Shown here in pieces: positions 15,753 through 25,373 of a DNA stretch of 64,000 nucleotides; the stretch's first letter is position 1; the number at the start of each line of letters is the position of its first letter. Location: the NCBI RefSeq assembly GCF_000981225.1, contig NZ_LAJC01000011.1, positions 37,762 through 101,761 of the forward strand. The letters are read 5' to 3'. The position numbers and the translations under genes are program-made. The notes beneath the pieces are model-generated. The model made no database searches, had not been told where the DNA came from, and saw only the letters and a list, made by a program, of their open reading frames with translations. The DNA is from Allosalinactinospora lopnorensis (GTDB lineage Bacteria > Actinomycetota > Actinomycetes > Streptosporangiales > Streptosporangiaceae).

Positions 15753-18382
15753 ATGGCACGCGCAGCCGATGGTCGACGGCGGACAGCAGACGAGCGGCGT
15801 CCGGACGCGGGAAGACCACCGCGCCCCGTGAGACGGCGGGGCCACGGCGACCGCCCGGACTCTTCCCGGACCTCGGACCGCGCTGTCTCCGGCCGCGGGA
15901 AGGCGCTCCGCCGCCCGCTCGTGCTCCTCGCCCTCCTCCTGGTGCTGCCGGCTCCAGGTTCGGCCACGTGGGCGAACGCCGGTACCACCGGACCAGGAGG
16001 TGAGCAGCGGTTCCCAGACGCTCCCCCGGGCGGAGGGGCTGGTGGTCCCGCCATCCAAGCCCCGGGAGATCCCGGAACCTCCCCTCCCCCGGCGGGGCCG
16101 GTCGTGCCCACCCCCGACGCCGAAGGCATCACCACGCACGAGCACATGTTCTGGGATGCCTCCTCCGGTTATGTCAACACGATCGTGCTGCGCGACGCCG
16201 AGCCCTGCGCCCTGCCCGAGGGAAGCGAGGGCCCGGACGCGGAGGCCGGGCGCGGGGTGCGTGTCAGCGCGACCCCGATGGAGGGCGACGCCGGACCACC
16301 GGTCGACGTGACGAACCTGTCCGTGTTCTACGCCGATCCGGACGACCTCGTCATCGAGGTCCGCGACCTCGCGAATCTCGCCCTCGGCGACGTCGCCCTC
16401 GACGTGGAGTGCCAGGCGGACAACGACGAGTGGGTGCCGGTCGGCGGCGGCGTGTTCACGGTCGAAGCGACGGATAACCTTCCGCCGGGAACAGACTTCC
16501 CCACCACGGAGGACTTCGGCCCGGTCGTGGAAGGCGGGCGCATCCCGCTCAGCCTCGCCGCCCTGAACGCCGAAGGTCCCGTCGGCTACCCGATATCGGA
16601 ACTGGACCTGGCGGACGTACGCGCGGAGCTGGACGGCGAGCGCCTCGAGATCGAGGGAACGGCCGAGGACGCGCGGGTCATCCTGCCCGCTGACGCGGAG
16701 CCGGGTCTTCACATGCTGAGCCTGGCCTACGACGACCCCGCCCTTTGGTGGGTCGTGGTCCCCGTTATCAACGGGTTCGCCGCCCCCGAGCCGGACGTGG
16801 TCGCCGGCGGCGACGGGGTGCCCCGCCTGGAGGAGCTGCGCACCGACCCCACGACACTGCTCGCCGCCCTGGGCCTCACCGCCGCGGCGATCGTGACGGT
16901 GTGGCTGCTGGTCGGCTTCCCCTCCGACATCTTCAACAAGTCCCTCGAAGGCAACCGGGGCCGCGTCCGCAACTGGTGGCAGCGCATCCGCGCGCTGCTG
17001 ACCGGGCGCGGGCGCGGTGAACGGCGGGCGTTCCTCTCCCTGTCCGCGGGGGCCGCCTTCCTCGTCTTCTGGGTGCTCTCAGCGGCACTCCCGGTACTGC
17101 TGAACCGGGACCCCGCCCCCGAGGCCACCCCGTGGCTGGACTTCCTGGGCCTGCTCGTCGCCGTGTTCGCCGTCACCGTGGTCTACGCCTGGGTGGTCAA
17201 CGCCCGCGACTGGGCGTGGTCGCACGTCCCCGGCCGCTTCGAGGTGCTGCCCGCCGGGCTGGTGATCATCGCGTTCTGCTCACTGGCCTCGGCCGCCGCC
17301 GATTTCGAACCCGGCTACTTCTACGGTCTCATCGCCGGGTTCGCGGCCGTGGCCGACCGCCGGTCCCGGCTCGCCATGGCCGAAGCCGACAAGGACGCGT
17401 TCGTCCGGGACAACGAGGGCCGCGCCACCCGGCTGGGAGCGATCAGCGTGCTGGCGCTGAGCATCCTCTGCTACCTGCTCTGGAACTCGGTCGACACCGT
17501 GGTCCAGCAGGGCGAGGCCCCGTTCGGTGTGCAGTTGCTGGACAAGGCGCTGTTCTCCACCGCACTGCTGGGCATCCAGACAGTGGTGTTCGGGCTGCTG
17601 CCGATGCAGTTCCTGGACGGCCACCGGCTGTGGACATGGGGCAGGCGGCACTGGCACTGGCCTACTTCCCCGGACTGTTCGCCTTCCTCTACCTGCTGCA
17701 CCTGCACCCCGACAGGACCGCGGGCAAGACCGTCCCCGAGTCCCTGCTGGCCACCGCCGCTCTCTTCGTCGGCTTCGGTGTGCTGTCGCTGGCGGTCTGG
17801 CTGTTCTTCGTATGGCGCTCCCGCCGCGACGCGCGCGGCAGGCGGAGCGCGCCGGCGGCGGAGCGCGTCCCGGCCACGGTCGGCGCGACCGCGACCGGTC
17901 CCGTCAAAACAACGGCGGGCGCCGCCGGCACCTCCACCAGCGCCGACGCGCCGTCTCAGGTCACCGATTCACCGGACGAGGGGGAGGCCCCCTCCCCCGC
18001 GGAACCCGCGGAGGAGGCGGAACAATCTGCCGGGAAGGCACAAGGGACGGCCGTTCCGCCGACTGTCGAGGCGCGGTCTCCGTCCGCTGAGTCCGCGGAC
18101 GGGACGGACGAGGGCGCGGCCGTCCCACCGACACCTCCCCCCGCTCCCAGGGCGGACTCCGATGCCGGAGGCGCCCGGCCGCCCGCCGGCGAGACGTCGC
18201 AGGAGGAAGCAGAGGCACTCGCGGACGGCGGCGAACAGCCACCGGGAGTCGACGCCCGGCCGGACGACGCCTCCGGGACCGGCCAGGACAGCGCCGCCGA
18301 GACCGTTCCCGGGCCCCGGAAGGAGGAGAGACCGCCGGCCGGATCGGAGGACGCGGCCCCTCCCGTCGGGGAGTCGACGTAA
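15753..18382 (+). pseudogene. FGLLP-motif membrane protein with long disordered tail, frame broken by one missing base
   Basis: Large membrane protein. After a basic N-terminus there is a hydrophobic segment (about residues 54-70), an extracytoplasmic part of roughly 290 residues, then several transmembrane helices from about residue 370. The name-giving VFGLLPMQFLDGHRLW lies near 620. Right after it, at the run of Gs at 17638-17641, the hydrophobic reading passes to another frame (ALALAYFPGLFAFLYLL, then LSLAVWLFFVW), which ends at 18382 in a tail of about 180 residues rich in Glu, Ala, Pro and Ser. The original frame instead becomes Arg/Pro-rich and runs on to 18467. One added base gives about 877 codons. 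Start ATG at 15753 has GGGGAG upstream; a GTG at 15828 is an alternative. Function unknown. Confidence 0.75.
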
Positions 18383-18451
18383 GGGGTCCTGTCAGCGGCG
18401 AAACCGGGGCGCCGACCGGCACAGTTCACATCATGCGCTCCGAAGCCCTCA

Positions 18452-18464
18452 TACAATGAGCGCG
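18452..18464 (+). promoter_or_regulatory. -10 element of a probably leaderless transcript
   Basis: TACAAT at 18452-18457 ends six bases before the GTG start at 18464, so transcription should begin at or next to the start codon. No Shine-Dalgarno sequence precedes the GTG, which agrees with a leaderless mRNA. A -35 is not clear. Confidence 0.45.
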
Positions 18465-19009
18465 TGAATACGCGGGAAAACGAAGTCGCCGTCGAGAACA
18501 ATCTGAAATCAGCGGTCTCGCACTGCGTAATCATCTCATCGATCGGAGTCGCGGCCGGCGCCCTCACTTCGTACGGCCAGACGTATTTACCGGAGCCGTT
18601 CACACAGCTCGCCAATTCCTACTCGGTATGGTTGACGTTCTCTTTCGTTTACGGATTGCTCGCGCCGTCGAAGCGCTTCGCCGTTCCGGGCGGGATCGTA
18701 GTCCAGATGCTCGCGATCGCCGGTTATTACCTTGTCTCGGAGCTGCGCTTCGATGCGGGCACGGGCGGCTTGGAGACAAACCTTGTATGGCTTTTCGGAG
18801 GTTTGCTCGTAGGACCGGCCGCGGGGCTGGCAGGGTACTGGGCGCGGACGAAAAGAGAGCTGGGGCCGTACGCTCTCGGAGTCGCGACATGCGCCATAGC
18901 AATTGTCCGCGAGCCGATGCACTGGCCCCGCGTCGCGGCAACGGCCACGATCCTGGGCGGTGTGGTGTTCGCCGGATATTCCGTTGTCCTACCAGCGGTA
19001 TTCGGGTAA
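18464..19009 (+). CDS. small six-helix membrane protein of unknown function
   Basis: 181-residue protein with about six hydrophobic segments (residues 20-42, 52-67, 74-92, 107-126, 134-148, 158-180) and short basic loops, the last loop reading YWARTKRELG. It resembles small uncharacterised actinomycete membrane proteins (DUF6518-like in size and layout), but I cannot confirm the family. Codon use is visibly less GC-rich than in the neighbours, a sign of later acquisition. Start is the GTG at 18464 behind a leaderless-type promoter. No operon partner. Confidence 0.6.
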   Translation: MNTRENEVAVENNLKSAVSHCVIISSIGVAAGALTSYGQTYLPEPFTQLANSYSVWLTFSFVYGLLAPSKRFAVPGGIVVQMLAIAGYYLVSELRFDAGTGGLETNLVWLFGGLLVGPAAGLAGYWARTKRELGPYALGVATCAIAIVREPMHWPRVAATATILGGVVFAGYSVVLPAVFG

Positions 19010-19143
19010 TAACGACACCCCGCCCCGACCCCTCACCCGGGGCCGGCTCAGACGACGAGCTTTCGCGAAGGCGCGGGCACGGCAGCCGAGGCGGTTTCCT
19101 GCTGATAAGGACCACCGCGCAACAATCTGCACAGGGCCCACTC

Positions 19144-19695
19144 TCACCTCAGATGGCGTCGTACCTCGGCTGTGAACTGCATAACGCCACTGCGCTCCAG
19201 CAGGGCCAGCACACCGGGAACAGTGGTCGGCTCTCTGCGGTAAGAGGCAGCTTGTTGCTCTAATACGCCTATGGTCAGCCCTGGGTACAGGTCCAGTTGG
19301 TCGAGTAGGAAATCATCAGGGGTGACGGCGAGGATGTCATACGGCTTCAGCGCGACATCCGGGAAGTCCTTGACGTTGAAGGTGACCACTACCTCGGCGT
19401 TTGCCCGTACGGCCGCGGCCAAGACGTGGCGGTCCTTGGGGTCGTTCCCCATCCCGTCGATGAGGAACTCGTAGCCGGCTACCAATGCGTCCGGGAAGGC
19501 ACCGCTCATCTGCCTGATCCTGCGATCTACCAGGTCAGTAGATATTCCACGCTCAATCAGATTGCGCCTGAGTTCCTCGAGGACGTCAGTAGACCACAGG
19601 GGACGGTAGGCCTCGGCCTCAGCCAGACGCAGGAGAGTGTCGGACAGGTAAGCCGGATAGAGGACGCACGTATCAAGGAAAGCGGGGAAGGCCAC
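19144..19695 (-). CDS. PIN-domain protein, probable toxin
   Basis: 183-residue PIN-domain ribonuclease. Acidic residues expected in the metal site are seen in FLDTCVLYP (Asp8), DVLEELRRNL, NDPKDRHVLAAA and VVTFNVKDFP. It lies 12 bases behind the HTH gene at 19708-20178, the usual antitoxin-toxin order. PIN toxins of this kind cleave tRNA or mRNA; the target here is unknown. Base composition is lower in GC than the flanking housekeeping genes. Confidence 0.8.
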   Translation of the reverse strand: MAFPAFLDTCVLYPAYLSDTLLRLAEAEAYRPLWSTDVLEELRRNLIERGISTDLVDRRIRQMSGAFPDALVAGYEFLIDGMGNDPKDRHVLAAAVRANAEVVVTFNVKDFPDVALKPYDILAVTPDDFLLDQLDLYPGLTIGVLEQQAASYRREPTTVPGVLALLERSGVMQFTAEVRRHLR

Positions 19696-19707
19696 GAATA
19701 CCCGCTT

Positions 19708-20178
19708 TCACCGGGTGTTTTGAGGGGCGGATGTGGCTTCGTACAGCCCGGATTCCTCGGCTTGTGCGGCCATGTCATCGAGTGTCTGCCGACGTTCCCG
19801 GCGAGTGCGCTCCTGGTAGTCCAGGACATCGCGAAGCATGACCCGACGGTGGCGCCCGCGCTTGGTGAAGGGGATCTCGCCGTCGACCAGCAGCCGTACC
19901 AGAGTAGGCCGGGAGATATTGAGCAGGTCAGCGGCTTCCTGCGTGGTCAGCATGGTGTTGTGCGGAGCGATCGACACCGCCATGCCCTGGGATAGGGCTG
20001 CCACGGCATCGCAGAGGACACCATAGAGCTCATCGGGAACCTCGATCTCTGAACCATCCGGACCGACCAGCCTGGCCCGCCCTGGGCGATCCGACTCACC
20101 CAGTTCACGAGCAAGCCTGGTCAGCGCCGATCGATCCTCAGGCGGCAGAACCGTACGTTCATGCAGCGTGCTCGACAT
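19708..20178 (-). CDS. excisionase-type HTH protein, probable antitoxin
   Basis: 156-residue protein with a MerR-like/excisionase HTH at about residues 76-127 (LTTQEAADLLNISRPTLVRLL, then GRHRRVMLRDVLDY). It is preceded by an N-terminal domain with GPDGSEIEVPDELYGVL and followed by a charged tail that may contact the toxin. It is directly upstream of the PIN gene, and such HTH plus PIN pairs are a recognised type II toxin-antitoxin layout. The start ATG at 20178 lies seven bases behind a TATCAT -10 element, so the mRNA is probably leaderless. Confidence 0.75.
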   Translation of the reverse strand: MSSTLHERTVLPPEDRSALTRLARELGESDRPGRARLVGPDGSEIEVPDELYGVLCDAVAALSQGMAVSIAPHNTMLTTQEAADLLNISRPTLVRLLVDGEIPFTKRGRHRRVMLRDVLDYQERTRRERRQTLDDMAAQAEESGLYEATSAPQNTR

Positions 20179-20481
20179 ACCGCCATGATAGCAATATTCG
20201 AAAAAAACGAAAACCCTGTCGTTGAGAACCCAAGTACGGCTGCAGCTTCCAGTTCAGGGCGTCTTTGAACTCGGCGCCAGTCGGGGTGCGGATGCAACAA
20301 AACCCTGAGCGCTGCCGGGGCTTGTGATGTGTGCACCCCCAAAGTGGGAGCGCCATCTCGTGTCCCTGGAGTCGCTGCTGGTGCCCGCGCCCGCCCACTT
20401 CACCCGCTTCCCGTGCTTGCGAGCCGGGACGCTACGGACACCTGGGCGACCTCGGCGTCACGGTATGAGCGGTGGGCGAGA
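20179..20481. other. region between the toxin-antitoxin pair and the ATP-binding protein
   Basis: Besides the minus-strand promoter at 20185-20213 and an AT-rich patch with TTCG-A7-CGAA (20197-20211), nothing recognisable is seen. The open frame leading into the ATP-binding gene has no family features before the ATG at 20482. Confidence 0.4.
20185..20213 (-). promoter_or_regulatory. promoter of the toxin-antitoxin pair
   Basis: On the minus strand TATCAT (20190-20185) is a good -10 with a weak TTTTCG (20213-20208) as -35. Transcription would start at about the A of the ATG at 20178. The AT-rich dyad TTCG-A7-CGAA overlapping the -35 side could be an autoregulation site. Confidence 0.45.
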
Positions 20482-21027
20482 ATGCACACCGACCTTACCC
20501 TCGTCGGCCTGCCCAACGCGGTGGGCTTTGCCCACCAGTTCACCCGTACCACCCTGCGGCATTTTCCGGTGCGGGAAGTCGTCGATAACGCCGAACTGAT
20601 CGTCTCCGAACTTCCTACCAACGCCGTCGAGACCACTGGTTTGGCGATGAGTGCACCCATCTCCGCGATCTCACCGCGTCACCTGGTCAACCTGACTCTG
20701 AGCATTACCGGGGACCTGCTCCACATCGAGATATGGGACGGCCAAGGCGGCCAGCCCTTCCGCCGTGGCGCCACCAGCCAGGTCGAAAACGAAGGCTGCC
20801 GAAGCTTGCTCCTGGTGGAGGCGTTGAGCAGGCAGTGGGGAACGGCGCCGAGCCCGTACGGAGGCAAGATCGTGTGGTGCACGCTCGCCCTGGAGGCTCG
20901 GACGGTGAACGGCTCCCCGAAGACCGAAGCGCCGCAGCCGGGGCGGCTTCCCCGTCGCCCGCCGGGCCGCACGCTGGAAGGGCACCACTCCCCTACCGGC
21001 CGCATCCGGGGCGGTTCGACGACCTGA
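20482..21027 (+). CDS. ATP-binding protein, HATPase_c_2 (anti-sigma factor/RsbW-like)
   Basis: 181-residue GHKL-type ATP-binding protein of the sort common in actinomycetes as anti-sigma factors. The N box reads VSELPTNAVETTG, where most members have ELVTNAVRHTG, so the residue after the invariant Asn region is changed. The G boxes are IEIWDGQGGQPFRR and NEGCRSLLLVEALSRQWG. I set the start at the ATG at 20482 (MHTDLTLVGLPNAVGFA) because the preceding open frame carries no family sequence; the ribosome site (GGGCGAG) is weak. The C-terminal 40 residues are basic and probably disordered. No partner sigma factor is adjacent. Confidence 0.7.
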   Translation: MHTDLTLVGLPNAVGFAHQFTRTTLRHFPVREVVDNAELIVSELPTNAVETTGLAMSAPISAISPRHLVNLTLSITGDLLHIEIWDGQGGQPFRRGATSQVENEGCRSLLLVEALSRQWGTAPSPYGGKIVWCTLALEARTVNGSPKTEAPQPGRLPRRPPGRTLEGHHSPTGRIRGGSTT

Positions 21028-21076
21028 CCCACCTGTGACCGGACAACCTCGCCCTTCCCGAATGAGCACACTCACA

Positions 21077-21133
21077 CGGCCGTGCTGTTGTGACCACTTT
21101 CCAGCGGCGAAAGTGGTCACAACAGCACGGCCG
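21077..21133. repeat. perfect 25-bp inverted repeat with 7-base loop
   Basis: The arms at 21077-21101 and 21109-21133 are exact reverse complements over 25 bases, separated by CAGCGGC. The left arm starts CGGCCGTGCTG and ends ACCACTTTC. It lies 50 bases behind the ATP-binding gene and about 70 bases before the tRNA terminator. It may be a bidirectional terminator without a U tract, but the length and perfection exceed ordinary terminators, so a mobile-element relic is possible. Confidence 0.85.
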
Positions 21134-21199
21134 AGACAGAAGCCGGGGCGCCCTCCCGGCAACAGGAACAGCGCCGGGAACACCACCCACCCGGACAGC

Positions 21200-21227
21200 A
21201 AAAAGCCAGACCGTATTGGCCTGGCTT
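21200..21227 (-). terminator. intrinsic terminator of the tRNA-Asn gene
   Basis: Read on the minus strand, AGCCAG and CTGGCT pair around a short loop and are followed by a run of five Ts (the A run at 21200-21204). It begins four bases after the tRNA 3' end. Confidence 0.8.
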
Positions 21228-21230
21228 CTG

Positions 21231-21306
21231 TGGCTCCCGCGACTGGACTCGAACCAGTAACCTGCCGGTTAACAGCCGGCTGCTCTGCCGATTGAGCTAC
21301 GCGGGA
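21231..21306 (-). tRNA. tRNA-Asn(GTT)
   Basis: 76-base tRNA on the minus strand. The acceptor stem TCCCGCG pairs with CGCGGGA; the D-arm, the anticodon stem CCGGC/GCCGG with GTT in the loop, and the T-arm with GGTTCGAGTCC are all present. The CCA end is encoded (TGG at 21231-21233 on the plus strand). A T-rich terminator follows. tRNA genes are common integration sites, and a lower-GC stretch ends nearby, but I found no second copy of the tRNA 3' end to mark an att site. Confidence 0.95.
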
Positions 21307-21494
21307 TCGGGGTCCCGGCCGCCCGGGAGGAGGTCCCTCGGCGGCACCAGGAAACAGACTAGCGCACCTGGCAGGGTGCTCGTGACAGTTTTCGCTCCCG
21401 TGTCCCGCCGCGGCGCCCGGGTGTCTCTCCGCTTTGGGCGCTTGCAGGCGGTAGCGTCGGGATCGTCAGCACCCGTCGAGGTCGAGAGGGAACC

Positions 21495-21806
21495 ATGCGC
21501 TACCGGATCACGTTCGCCGCTGGACTCGCCGTCGGGTATGTGCTCGGGGCCAAGGCCGGCAAGGCACGCTACGAGCAGATCGCGCGCGCGGCCCGCCGCA
21601 TCGGGGAGAGCCCGGCCGTCCAGGAGACCGCGGGGCTTGTCGGTGCGCAGGTCAGTACTGCGAGCAAGGCCATCCGCGTCAAGGTCGGCGAGAAGATCCC
21701 GGTGGCCTCGGTCCGGGACTTCCTGGCCCGGCCCACCGAGGAGGAGAGGGCCGAGATGCGAGACAGCGGCCTCAACGGCGCCGGCCCCGGTGAGCCGACC
21801 CGCTGA
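21495..21806 (+). CDS. YtxH-like small membrane-anchored protein
   Basis: 103-residue protein with a short glycine/alanine-rich hydrophobic N-terminus (ITFAAGLAVGYVLGAKAGKARYEQI), typical of the YtxH/DUF3618-like group, followed by an amphipathic helical part and a charged tail. Start ATG at 21495 behind GAGAGGGA. Probably one helix in the membrane with the rest in the cytoplasm. Function unknown. The next gene starts 26 bases downstream in the same direction. Confidence 0.75.
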   Translation: MRYRITFAAGLAVGYVLGAKAGKARYEQIARAARRIGESPAVQETAGLVGAQVSTASKAIRVKVGEKIPVASVRDFLARPTEEERAEMRDSGLNGAGPGEPTR

Positions 21807-21832
21807 TATCCCGCGGACACTAGGGTGAGGGC

Positions 21833-22354
21833 ATGCGATTGTTGCGCTCTCTCACCCTGCCCCGCGAGATCCGCAAACATCTGCGGCTGGCGCGCGGTGA
21901 GCGGGTCCTCGCCCACGCGTTGTCCGTGGAGGGCGCCCTCGTGGCGACCACGGACGCGCTGCACCTCCCCGACGGCCACGCCGTGCCGTGGCAGCACATC
22001 GACCGCGCCCGCTGGTCCGACGAGGGCCTGCATTTCACCGAGGAGGGCGCCGGCGAACGGTTCTTCGCCGTCGACGAGCCCGGGCGGCTGGCCGAGACCA
22101 TCCACGAACGGGTGACCGCCACCATTGTGGTGAGCCGGCACGTCCCCTTCGCCGAAGGGAGCACCGCCGCCCAGGGCGCCTCCGTCGAGGGCGGAGACGC
22201 CGTCGGCTTCCGGCTGGTCGCCCGCCGCCCGCCGGGCGGAAGCGACATCACCTGGCAGGTCCACATCGACGAGGGGGTCGATCCCGGGGACCCGCGCCTT
22301 GAGGAGCAGGTCCCCACCGCCCTTGCCGCCCTCCGCGAACAGATGGGCGTCTGA
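21833..22354 (+). CDS. conserved actinobacterial protein of unknown function
   Basis: 173-residue soluble protein without signal or membrane segments. It has a PH-like look: the segment ALSVEGALVATTDALHLPDG is followed by VPWQHIDRARW, as in actinobacterial proteins that set a threshold strand before a tryptophan motif. I do not recognise a named family. The start ATG at 21833 follows a GAGGGC. It is convergent with the oxidase gene, whose end lies two bases away. Confidence 0.65.
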   Translation: MRLLRSLTLPREIRKHLRLARGERVLAHALSVEGALVATTDALHLPDGHAVPWQHIDRARWSDEGLHFTEEGAGERFFAVDEPGRLAETIHERVTATIVVSRHVPFAEGSTAAQGASVEGGDAVGFRLVARRPPGGSDITWQVHIDEGVDPGDPRLEEQVPTALAALREQMGV

Positions 22355-22355
22355 G

Positions 22356-25249
22356 CTACCGCCGCCGGTCCAGCCCGCGCGCCAGCGCCTCTGCGAGGTG
22401 GCGGGCGGGCCTGCCCGTCTCCTGGGTGATCTGGGTGCGGCAGCTGAAGCCGTCCGCGAGGACCAGCGTCGAAGGGTCGGCACCGCGAACGGCCGGCAGC
22501 AGGACGCGCTCCCCCACCGCTTTGGCGATGTCGTAGTGGCCGTCTTCGAACCCGAAGTTGCCGGCCAGCCCGCAGCAGCCGGATTCCAGGACCGTGCCGT
22601 CGATCCCGGCGCGTTCCATCAGTTCCCGGTCGGCGTCGAAACCGATGACGGCGTGCTGGTGGCAGTGCACCTGGCTGATCGCCGAGGCGTCCACCTTAGG
22701 CGGGCGCCAGTCGGGCGCGTGCTCGGCGAGGAAGGCCGCCAGGGTGTGCACCGACGACGCGACCTGCTCACTCGGCTCCCCCGGCAGCAGCTCCACGAGG
22801 TCGGTGCGCAGCGCGGCGGTGCAGCTCGGCTCTAGGCCGACAATGGGGGTGCCCACCGCGACGTGCGGCGCGAGCGCGCGCAGCGCGTGGTGCATGACGC
22901 GCCGGGCCACGTTGAGCTGCCCGGTGGACACCCAGGTCAGCCCGCAGCACACCGGGGCATTGGGCAGGACGACGCGGAACCCCGCGTCCTCCAGGACACG
23001 CACGGCCGCGATCGGAACCTGCGGGGTGAGGTAGTTGCCGAACGTGTCCGGCCACAGCAGCACGGTTCCCCGCTCTCCCTCGGGGGACCGGTGCCGGCGG
23101 AACCAGCGGGTGAAGGTCGTACGGGCGAACCGCGGGATCGCGCGTTCCGGTGCGATCCCGCCCGCCCGCTTGAGCAGCCCGCTGAGGCCGCGGGCGGACG
23201 CCGCCCGGTTCACCTCGGCCGGGGCCAGCGCCGCCAGCCGCGCCCAGAGCGGCAGCCACCCCATGGAGTAGTGCGAGGCGGGGCGCAGCCGGCCCTGGTA
23301 GTGGTGGTGCAGGAACTCGGCCTTGTAGGTGGCCATGTCCACATTGACCGGGCAGTCGCTGCGGCAGCCCTTGCAGGACAGGCAGAGGTCGAGGCTGTCG
23401 CGGACCTCCTCGGAGCGCCAGCCGTCGGTGATGACCTCGCCGTTGACCATCTCGAACAGCATCCGGGCCCGGCCGCGCGTGGAGTGCTTCTCCTCCTGGG
23501 TGACCATGTAGCTGGGGCACATCACGCCCGGCCCCTCGTTGCGGCGGCATTTGCCCACACCCACGCAGCGGCGCATGGCCCGGGCGAACTCCCCCCGGTC
23601 CTCGGGGTAGGAGAACACGGTCGGCGCCGCGCTGGTGACGGTGGCGACACGCAGGTCGGCGTCGAGGGGCCTCGGATCGACGATGACGCCGGGGTTCATC
23701 CGGTTGCGCGGGTCCCAGACGGCCTTGAACGCGGAGAACGCTTCATCAGCTCCTCGCCGTACATCCGGGGCAGCAGCTCGGAGCGGGCCTGGCCGTCGCC
23801 GTGCTCCCCGGAGAGTGACCCGCCGTGCTCCACGACCAGGTCGGCGGCGTCCTCCATGAACGTGCGGAAGTCGCGCTGACCCGCGCGCCCGGCCAGGTCG
23901 AAGTCGATGCGGATATGGATGCAGCCCTCGCCGAAGTGCCCGTAGGCCACTCCGTTGCGACCGTGCCGCTCCATGAGCCGGTCGAAACCGCGGAGGTAGG
24001 ATCCCAACCGCTCCGGCGGAACGGCGGCGTCCTCCCAGCCGGGCCAGGCCTCGGTCCCGCCCGGGCCGCGCGTGGCCAGGCCGGAGCCTTCCTCGCGGAC
24101 CCGCCACAGGGCCTGTGCGCGCGCGGGGTCGGTCACCACGGCCCCGTCCTGCGGGCGCGCCGCTCCCGTCAGATCGCGCAGCAGGGCGTGCCCGGCGGCC
24201 ACCGCCGCTGCGGCGTCCTCGCCGCCCATCTCCACCATCAGCCAGGCGCGGCCGTCGGGCAGCCGCACCCGGGAGCGCGCCCCCGGGCGGTCCAGCCCGA
24301 CCACCAGCCGGTCGTTCAGCCCCTCGACCGTCAGCGGGGCGTGGTTGAGCAGCTCGGGAACGGCGTCGGCCGCGGAGGGGGTGTCCGGGTAGCCGAGGAC
24401 CACGAGCACGCGGGCGGGCGGCGCCTCCACCAACCGCACAGTGGCGCCCAGGACGGTGACGCAGCTGCCCTCGGTCCCGGTGAGCGCGCGGGCGAGGTTC
24501 CCCCCGTTCTCCGGCAGCAAATGGTCGAGGCCGTAGCCGGAGACCCGGCGGGAGAACTGCGGCATGCCGGTGCGCAACTCACCCATGTAGGTGTCGGTGA
24601 GGTCGCGCAGCGCCGCGTGGATGCGCCCCTCGGGCGTGGGCCGGGCCGCCAGGTCGTCGCGCTGCTCGCGGGACGTGGCGCCCGCGGTCATCCGGACGCC
24701 GTCATAGGTCAGCACGTCGAGGGACTCCACGTTGTCGGCGGTGGTGCCCCACGCCACGGAGTGCGACCCGCAGGAGTTGTTCCCGATCATCCCGCCCAGC
24801 GTGCACCTGCTGTGCGTGGAGGGGTCGGGGCCGAAGGTCAGGCCGTGCGGCCGGGCGGCGCGGCGGAGGTCGTCCAGGATGACGCCGGGCTGGACCCGGG
24901 CCGTCCGGGCAGCGGGATCGAGATCCTCGATCGCGCTGAGGTGGCGGGAGGTGTCGATGACGAGCCCCGCGCCGATGGAGTTCCCGGCGATGCTGGTACC
25001 ACCGCCGCGCGGGGTCAGGGGGACCCCGTAGGCGTTGCAGGCGGCCACGGCCGCGATCATGTCGTCGACGGTGCGGGGGACGACCACGCCCATCGGGACG
25101 TGGCGGTAGTTGGAGGCATCGGCGGTATAGAGGGCGCGGGCCCCTGGTCCGAACGACACCGTTCCGGAGATCTCGGCGCGCAGGGCGCGCTGGAACCCCT
25201 CGATGTCGATGTCGTCGTCCATTGCCCCGGAATGCTGCGGATCGGCCAT
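22356..25249 (-). pseudogene. fused FAD-linked oxidase/Fe-S oxidoreductase (D-2-hydroxy acid dehydrogenase type), frame broken by one missing base
   Basis: Two-part dehydrogenase of the Dld-II/YdiJ kind, probably oxidising a D-2-hydroxy acid at the membrane. The N-terminal FAD domain has TPRGGGTSIAGNS and SSHGDG-like HGGSLSGEHGDGQ; the C-terminal part has the Fe-S motif CLSCKGCRSDCPVN, an upstream cysteine pair in GKCRRNEGPGVMCP, and two CCG motifs (CCGLTW, CCGLAGNFGFE). The FAD part runs from 25249 to MYGEELMK, and the Fe-S part continues in another frame. One missing base at 23740/23741 (AAG-CGTTC instead of AAG-GCGTTC) explains this. Restored length is about 965 codons, normal for the fusion. 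Likely a sequencing error. Confidence 0.8.
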
Positions 25250-25373
25250 GCCCTAAGCCTGTCGCCCCGCCACCGGGAGTGACAAGCGCCTCGCGTTCCC
25301 CACCGGCACATCTTGCGCACCCGGCCGAAAAACCTGACAGAGGATGTCAGTCGGGCGCGGGAGACTGGTTCCC

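Noticed and set aside
18400..21231. Search for a direct repeat of the tRNA-Asn 3' end that would mark an integration site
   Set aside because: No second copy longer than a few bases was found by eye.
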